Assembly: GCA_949451265.1 (NCBI GenBank)
Contig: CASTQR010000067.1
Span: 1-8,074, forward strand
Direction of reading: 5' to 3'
DNA length: 8,074 bases
DNA from: an uncultured Eubacteriales bacterium
GTDB taxonomy: Bacteria; Bacillota_A; Clostridia; Oscillospirales; Oscillospiraceae
This document shows, piece after piece, positions 4,364 to 8,074 of this stretch (position 1 is the stretch's first letter; each line of letters begins with the position of its first letter). The translations under genes were made by a program, and so were the position numbers. The notes beneath the pieces are model-generated. The model was not told where the DNA came from and ran no database searches. It worked only from the letters and a program-made list of their open reading frames with translations.

Positions 4364-5898
4364 GCCCGCACCCCCTTCTCCCAATAGGCCCGCCCCCGGC
4401 GGAACAGCGTGGTGACGGACAGCCCCTGGGCCAGCAGGGCGGCGGAATACAGCACTACCCCCAGCAAAACACAGCCCGCCGCCGCGCCCGCCGCCCCCAT
4501 GCCCCCGTCCAGGGCGATCCGGAAGAACAGGTTGCACCACAACCCCATGAACACCGCCGCCAGCAGGGGCCGGCCAAACCACCGGAACCACTTGACCCCC
4601 AGCCCCGCCGCCCGCAGAACGCTGGCCAGGTTCAGTCCCGCGCCCACCACGCCGGAGGCCACATACCCCGCCGCGAACCCCGTCAGCCCCCATTTTGGCA
4701 CGGCGAAAAAGGTGAACGCCAGCTGCACCGCGTCGCTGAGGATGGCGTTCCGGGCCCCCCTGCCCTGGAGCCCCAGCCCGTTCAGCGCCCCGCCCAGCAC
4801 CGACTGCCAGCACCCCAGCAGGGTGCCGATGGCCAGGGGGAGGATCAGCTCCCCCACCCGGTCGTCCCGGAACATGGTCCGCCCGATTGTCGGGCCGGCA
4901 ACGGCCAGCAGGGCCATGGCCGGGGCCATCAGCAGGGAGGTGGCGGACATCACCCGATCCAGGAAGCCCGCCGCGGCCCGGTTATCTCCCTGGGCGGTGC
5001 GCCGGGAGAGATCGGGCACCATCACCAGGCACAGCGCCCCGATGAACCCGGTGGGCAGGCCCAGCAGGGGCAGGGTCATGCCGCACAGCACCCCGAACTC
5101 GGACATGGCCTCGCTGAGCTCCATGCCCCCCTCCACCAGCTTGGCGGGGATGAGGACGGAGTTGGCACAGCCCAGCACCGTCCCCAGCAGGGAGGTGGCC
5201 CCCACCGGCAGGGCGATGGCGAACAGCCGCCTCCGGCCCACCTCGTCCCGGGCGGGGGCGGGGGGGAACCGCTGCCAGTGCCGCCGGAACAGCAGGGTGA
5301 GGGCGCAGGCGGAAAACACCTCGCACAGCACCATGCCCAGCACGATGATGCCCACCGTCTCCTCCGCCGAGCGGGGCAGCAGGGCGATCAGCAGCCCCAG
5401 CACCGCCCCCGCCCGGATGAGCTGCTCCGCCGTCTCCACGGCGGCGGGGGGCCGCACCCGGCCGATGCCGTAAAAGCAGTGCTTGTGCAGGTTCTCCACT
5501 CCGGTCAGCAATACGCAGGGCACCAGCAGCACCACCCCCAGGCGGGTGCGGGCGTCCCCCAGCAGGTAGACGGAGATGGGGTCGGACAGGGCGGCCACGG
5601 CGATGCCCAGCGGAACCGCCAGCAGGAAGAAGCCCCCCAGCGCCCGCCGGAGGATCTGCCGCACGGTGCCGGAATCCCCCAGGGCGTGGTAGCGGGCGGA
5701 CAGGGTGGACACCGCCACCGTCAGCCCCACGGCGGTGACGGACATCAGCATGGAATAGGCGGGCATGACCAGCTGGTACAGCCCCATGGTCTCCGCGCCG
5801 ATGAGGCGGGAGAGGAACATCCGGTACACAAAGCCCACCACCTGGGAGAACAGCCCGGTGGCGGTGAGCAGTAAGGTTCCGGCCAACAGGGTAGACAA
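4360..5898 (-). CDS. SpoVB/MurJ-like lipid-linked oligosaccharide flippase (MOP/MATE superfamily)
   Basis: A 512-residue polytopic membrane protein of the MVF/polysaccharide-export branch of the MOP superfamily, which moves lipid-linked sugar precursors across the membrane. The start LLAGTLLLTATGLFSQVVGF (residues 4-23) followed by RMFLSRLIGAETMGLYQLVM (26-45) is the typical first hairpin of SpoVB/YkvU/YtgP proteins, which carry a conserved arginine and the 'IGaE.mGLYqL' stretch. About 12-14 membrane helices can be read, and the length is normal. The start is TTG at 5898, with GAGGGGG seven bases before it; no ATG fits. It is the first gene of a two-gene operon and overlaps the hydrolase start by four bases. 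The exact subfamily (spore cortex SpoVB, vegetative MurJ or exopolysaccharide) cannot be settled here; a spore or envelope role is inferred. Confidence 0.9.
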   Translation of the reverse strand: MSTLLAGTLLLTATGLFSQVVGFVYRMFLSRLIGAETMGLYQLVMPAYSMLMSVTAVGLTVAVSTLSARYHALGDSGTVRQILRRALGGFFLLAVPLGIAVAALSDPISVYLLGDARTRLGVVLLVPCVLLTGVENLHKHCFYGIGRVRPPAAVETAEQLIRAGAVLGLLIALLPRSAEETVGIIVLGMVLCEVFSACALTLLFRRHWQRFPPAPARDEVGRRRLFAIALPVGATSLLGTVLGCANSVLIPAKLVEGGMELSEAMSEFGVLCGMTLPLLGLPTGFIGALCLVMVPDLSRRTAQGDNRAAAGFLDRVMSATSLLMAPAMALLAVAGPTIGRTMFRDDRVGELILPLAIGTLLGCWQSVLGGALNGLGLQGRGARNAILSDAVQLAFTFFAVPKWGLTGFAAGYVASGVVGAGLNLASVLRAAGLGVKWFRWFGRPLLAAVFMGLWCNLFFRIALDGGMGAAGAAAGCVLLGVVLYSAALLAQGLSVTTLFRRGRAYWEKGVRA

Positions 5899-5912
5899 AG
5901 GCGCACCCCCTC

Positions 5913-5925
5913 ACAAACGGTTTGT
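5913..5925. promoter_or_regulatory. Palindromic candidate operator before the flippase gene
   Basis: ACAAAC (5913-5918) and GTTTGT (5920-5925) are a perfect inverted repeat around one base. It touches the predicted -10 (TATAGA, 5930-5925) and would cover the start of transcription, 15 bases before the TTG start codon. This position suits a repressor site. Confidence 0.45.
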
Positions 5926-5953
5926 CTATACCATATGAGGCAGGGCCTGTCTG
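5925..5953 (-). promoter_or_regulatory. Possible promoter of the flippase-hydrolase operon
   Basis: On the minus strand CAGACA (5953-5948, four of six to TTGACA) lies 17 bases before TATAGA (5930-5925, four of six). It sits between the upstream terminator and the flippase start. A sporulation-sigma promoter is possible given the gene but no clear match was seen. Confidence 0.4.
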
Positions 5954-5962
5954 ACATACCGC

Positions 5963-6011
5963 CCGAAAAGAACCGCGCCGCCTCCCAGCCAATGGGAAGC
6001 GGCGCGGTTCT
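5963..6011 (-). terminator. Terminator of the yycH-yycI operon
   Basis: A 13-bp perfect stem pairs 5969-5981 with 5999-6011. It is extended inside by TCCCA/TGGGA (5983-5987 with 5993-5997) after one mismatch. On the minus strand it is followed by TTTTC, and it begins 4 bases after the yycI-like stop codon. Confidence 0.85.
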
Positions 6012-6014
6012 CTT

Positions 6015-6848
6015 TTATTGATCCGTGATCCGGGTGAGCGACCCGGCGGCGCAGTCCAGGTAATACTGGGCGGTGTCGGTGGTGACCAGCCACACTGGGG
6101 CCAGCCGGACGCCTCCGGACAGGGGCTGTACCGTCCCCCGCCAGCCCGGCTCCATGGACTGGATGGCGGAGCACACATCCCCGGTGGCGGCGATCTCCTC
6201 GGAGAAGCGCATCAGTGCCGTGGGCAGGGCCAGGGCCCCGGCCTCCTCCCTGTCCCCGCCCTGGGCGGCCAGCAGCGCGCCCTGGACGGTCTGCAAAAGT
6301 CCCTCCCGGTAGGCGAACTCCACCTCACAGGAGAACAGGGGCACGCCGTCCCAGCTCTGCCGGAACCGCACCCGCGTCCACCCGTCCTCCCGAGCGGCGC
6401 CTATCTGCTCCGCCTTGATCCCCATGTCCCGCAGCAGGGCGGCGGCGTGGCGCTCCGGGTCGCCCGTCCGCTGTTCGGGGGTGCCCGCCAGGGCCGCCGA
6501 CAGCTCCCCGCCCGCCCGGACGGTGAGCTTGCCCCCGCCGCCCTGGTAGAGGTACAGCCCTCCGCCCCGGTTGTCCGCCTGGGCGTCCCGGCCAAGCAGG
6601 GCCTGGGCCAGCTGGAGCTCCCGCTCCGGATCCCGCTCCGCCGTCAGGGGGGCCAGCGCCCCGGCGGGGGACAGCCTGTCCGCGTCCACCTGGATGCCCT
6701 GCCCCTCCAGCACCTTCAGGGTGCGCTCCAGCGCCTCCCGCTCGTACTGGACGGACTCGGAGTACCGGGCCCCCACCAGCACCAGCAGGAAGCCGTTCAC
6801 CAGCAGCAGGATGAGGATGATGATATTTTTCAGCCTGGGCCATTCCAT
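6015..6848 (-). CDS. yycI: YycI-like regulatory membrane protein
   Basis: A 277-residue protein with one N-terminal membrane anchor (about residues 8-26) and a long extracytoplasmic domain. The start MEWPRLKNIIILILLLVNGF closely resembles Bacillus YycI, which begins MDWSKTKTIFII. In Bacillus, YycI and YycH bind the sensor kinase WalK through their membrane helices and tune cell-wall turnover. In staphylococci they are instead activating, so the sign of control here is open. The body is rich in beta-propensity repeats (GGLYLYQGGGGKLTVRAGG, about 97-115; VPLFSCEVEFAYREGLLQTV, about 174-193), as in PepSY-like YycI domains. ATG 6848 lies three bases after the stop of the YycH-like gene, with GGGAGG about 12 bases upstream, so the two are one operon. 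The kinase and regulator genes would lie beyond the right edge; the usual yycJ gene does not follow. Confidence 0.78.
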   Translation of the reverse strand: MEWPRLKNIIILILLLVNGFLLVLVGARYSESVQYEREALERTLKVLEGQGIQVDADRLSPAGALAPLTAERDPERELQLAQALLGRDAQADNRGGGLYLYQGGGGKLTVRAGGELSAALAGTPEQRTGDPERHAAALLRDMGIKAEQIGAAREDGWTRVRFRQSWDGVPLFSCEVEFAYREGLLQTVQGALLAAQGGDREEAGALALPTALMRFSEEIAATGDVCSAIQSMEPGWRGTVQPLSGGVRLAPVWLVTTDTAQYYLDCAAGSLTRITDQ

Positions 6849-6851
6849 CCG

Positions 6852-8074
6852 TCACACCGCCTCCCAGCCGGGGGAGACGGTCTGCCCGCCCCCGTCCCGG
6901 TATTGGATCACCAGCTCCCGCCGCTCCGCCGTCAGGTCGGGCAGCATGGCCGCCGCCTTGCGGATGGGCAGGAGCAGAGCGTTCTCCCCCTGGGCGGCGT
7001 ACTGCCGCAGGTGGAGGGTGAAATCGGTGATACAGCCGCCCCGCACCAGAAACTCCGCCGCCCAGCCCTCGTCGTAGAGGTAGACGGCGCTGCCGCCCAG
7101 CCGGTAGCCGAACCGCACCCGCCAGCCGTCCCCCTCGGGCCGGACGGACAGCAGGTACAGCCGGGCCTCCCCGCACAGGGGGGCCATGGCCCGCTCCACC
7201 AGGGCCCGGGCGCTCTCGGCGGCCTGGGAAGCGGAGGTGGTTCCGCCGGTGCTGTCCACGGGGTACTTGCCCCCCTGGGTCGCCCGGTAGGTGACGCTGA
7301 CCCCGTCCCGGATCACCAGCCGGTCGGTGCCGTCCAGGTAGACCTCGCCGCTGCTGCCGGGGGCGTGGTTCTGGCTGTTGAAGGACAGGGCGTCCAGCAA
7401 TGCCTCCGTCCCGGCGGCGGAGGACAGGGGGGCGGCCACGGCATACAGCCCCGCGGCGGGCTCCCCCTCGGTGATCAGGGTGAGGGGATCCAGCAGGCGG
7501 GCCAGCCCCTCGTCCTCAAAGGCGAAGTAGGCCCCGTTGGGTTCGGCGGCGTCCACCGCCGGATCCAGGTGGAGGGATCGGGACAGGGCGGTGGGGCAGG
7601 TGTACCGCCCGCCGTCAGACGGATCCTCCCAGCACAGGGAGACGGCGTCCCCCTCCCCGGCCACCAGGGCCACCCGGCGGGCGGCGCCCTCCAGGGGGCA
7701 GTCCCCGCCCCCCAGCCAGCAGGCCAGGGCCGCCAGGGGGATCTCCCCGGCGAAGTCGAAATAGGCCCCCCGCTGCCGCAGGCAGGCCCGCCACTGAGCA
7801 TCCGACAGGGGAGAGGGCTCCCCGGCCCCCGCCAGCGCGTCCCCCAGCAGGGGGACGAAGGCGGCGAAAACCTCCTCCATGCGGGCGTCGTCGTATTGCA
7901 GGCCGAAGCGGTCCCCGTCCCGGCACACGGCGAGGCGGGCGGGGAGGACGGGCCCGGACGGGGCTTCCCCGTAGGAGGGCCCGGTCTGGGCGGGCTTGGG
8001 GTGGAGCAGCTCCCCCAGGCCGCTGTCCCGGGCCAGGGGGGTCATGGACAGCAGCACCCCGGCGGACAGGGTGA
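6852..8074 (-). CDS. yycH: YycH-like regulatory protein (N-terminus beyond window edge)
   Basis: A frame of 406 visible residues runs off the right edge. The first visible residues (TLSAGVLLSMTPLA) look like the end of an N-terminal membrane anchor, so the real start is probably outside the window rather than at the GTG at 8057. The rest is an extracytoplasmic, beta-rich domain with alternating segments such as YLDGTDRLVIRDGVSVTYRA and GDGWRVRFGYRLGGSAVYLY, resembling YycH repeats. The position directly before a YycI-like gene with a three-base gap is the main support, because yycH and yycI are adjacent in this order in many Firmicutes. The sequence itself is divergent from Bacillus YycH, so the name rests mostly on context. 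It would act at the membrane on WalK. An alternative is a generic anchored protein of unknown role. Confidence 0.7.
   Translation of the reverse strand, partial: TLSAGVLLSMTPLARDSGLGELLHPKPAQTGPSYGEAPSGPVLPARLAVCRDGDRFGLQYDDARMEEVFAAFVPLLGDALAGAGEPSPLSDAQWRACLRQRGAYFDFAGEIPLAALACWLGGGDCPLEGAARRVALVAGEGDAVSLCWEDPSDGGRYTCPTALSRSLHLDPAVDAAEPNGAYFAFEDEGLARLLDPLTLITEGEPAAGLYAVAAPLSSAAGTEALLDALSFNSQNHAPGSSGEVYLDGTDRLVIRDGVSVTYRATQGGKYPVDSTGGTTSASQAAESARALVERAMAPLCGEARLYLLSVRPEGDGWRVRFGYRLGGSAVYLYDEGWAAEFLVRGGCITDFTLHLRQYAAQGENALLLPIRKAAAMLPDLTAERRELVIQYRDGGGQTVSPGWEAV

Noticed and set aside
3625..5874. 749-codon open frame on the plus strand opposite the hydrolase and flippase genes
   Set aside because: It is proline-, arginine- and glutamine-rich low-complexity translation, typical of the antisense of GC-rich membrane-protein codons. 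The minus strand holds recognisable families with catalytic motifs.
6325..7176. 283-codon minus-strand frame overlapping the yycH-yycI junction
   Set aside because: Gly/Ala/Arg/Pro-rich shadow of two better-supported frames, with no motif or start signal.

Overview
The window looks like chromosomal DNA of a high-GC Firmicute, probably a spore-forming gut Clostridium of the Oscillospiraceae type. The grounds are a purine riboswitch, a SpoVB-type flippase, YycH/YycI-like regulators, strong GGAGG-like ribosome binding sites and strongly G/C-ending codons. This placement is inference; no rRNA or marker gene is present. No phage, transposon or CRISPR array was seen, and the window reads as ordinary core genome with a few unusual spots.

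Layout. Positions 1-211 (+) hold the end of an unrecognised gene followed by a strong terminator. Positions 293-605 (-) hold the decayed C-terminal end of what looks like a lipase/esterase, split over three frames. Positions 728-2149 (-) encode an AzgA/PbuG-type purine permease. Its leader carries a purine riboswitch aptamer (2244-2310) followed by an intrinsic terminator. Diverging from it is a consensus promoter and a type I phosphoribosyltransferase gene (2492-3043, +). Together these form a purine uptake and salvage module: the permease brings in base and the transferase probably converts a base or related substrate to a nucleotide using PRPP.

From 3087 to the end all genes are on the minus strand. 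In transcription order, starting at the right edge, they are: a YycH-like gene (cut by the window edge) and a YycI-like gene, likely membrane-anchored modulators of the WalK cell-wall kinase, closed by a terminator; then a two-gene operon of a SpoVB/MurJ-like lipid-linked sugar flippase and a peptidase C26 (gamma-glutamyl hydrolase type) enzyme with overlapping stop and start codons, closed by an 18-bp hairpin; then a stand-alone gene for a 171-residue protein of unknown function whose N-terminus resembles ADP-ribosyltransferase folds. The right half therefore has a cell-envelope theme.

The most notable points are the riboswitch, which keeps the J2/3 core and spacing but departs from consensus in P3/L3 and J3/1; the divergent promoters that appear to share one -35 element; the multiply broken lipase remnant; the flippase-hydrolase coupling; and a perfect palindrome over the predicted start of the flippase operon.
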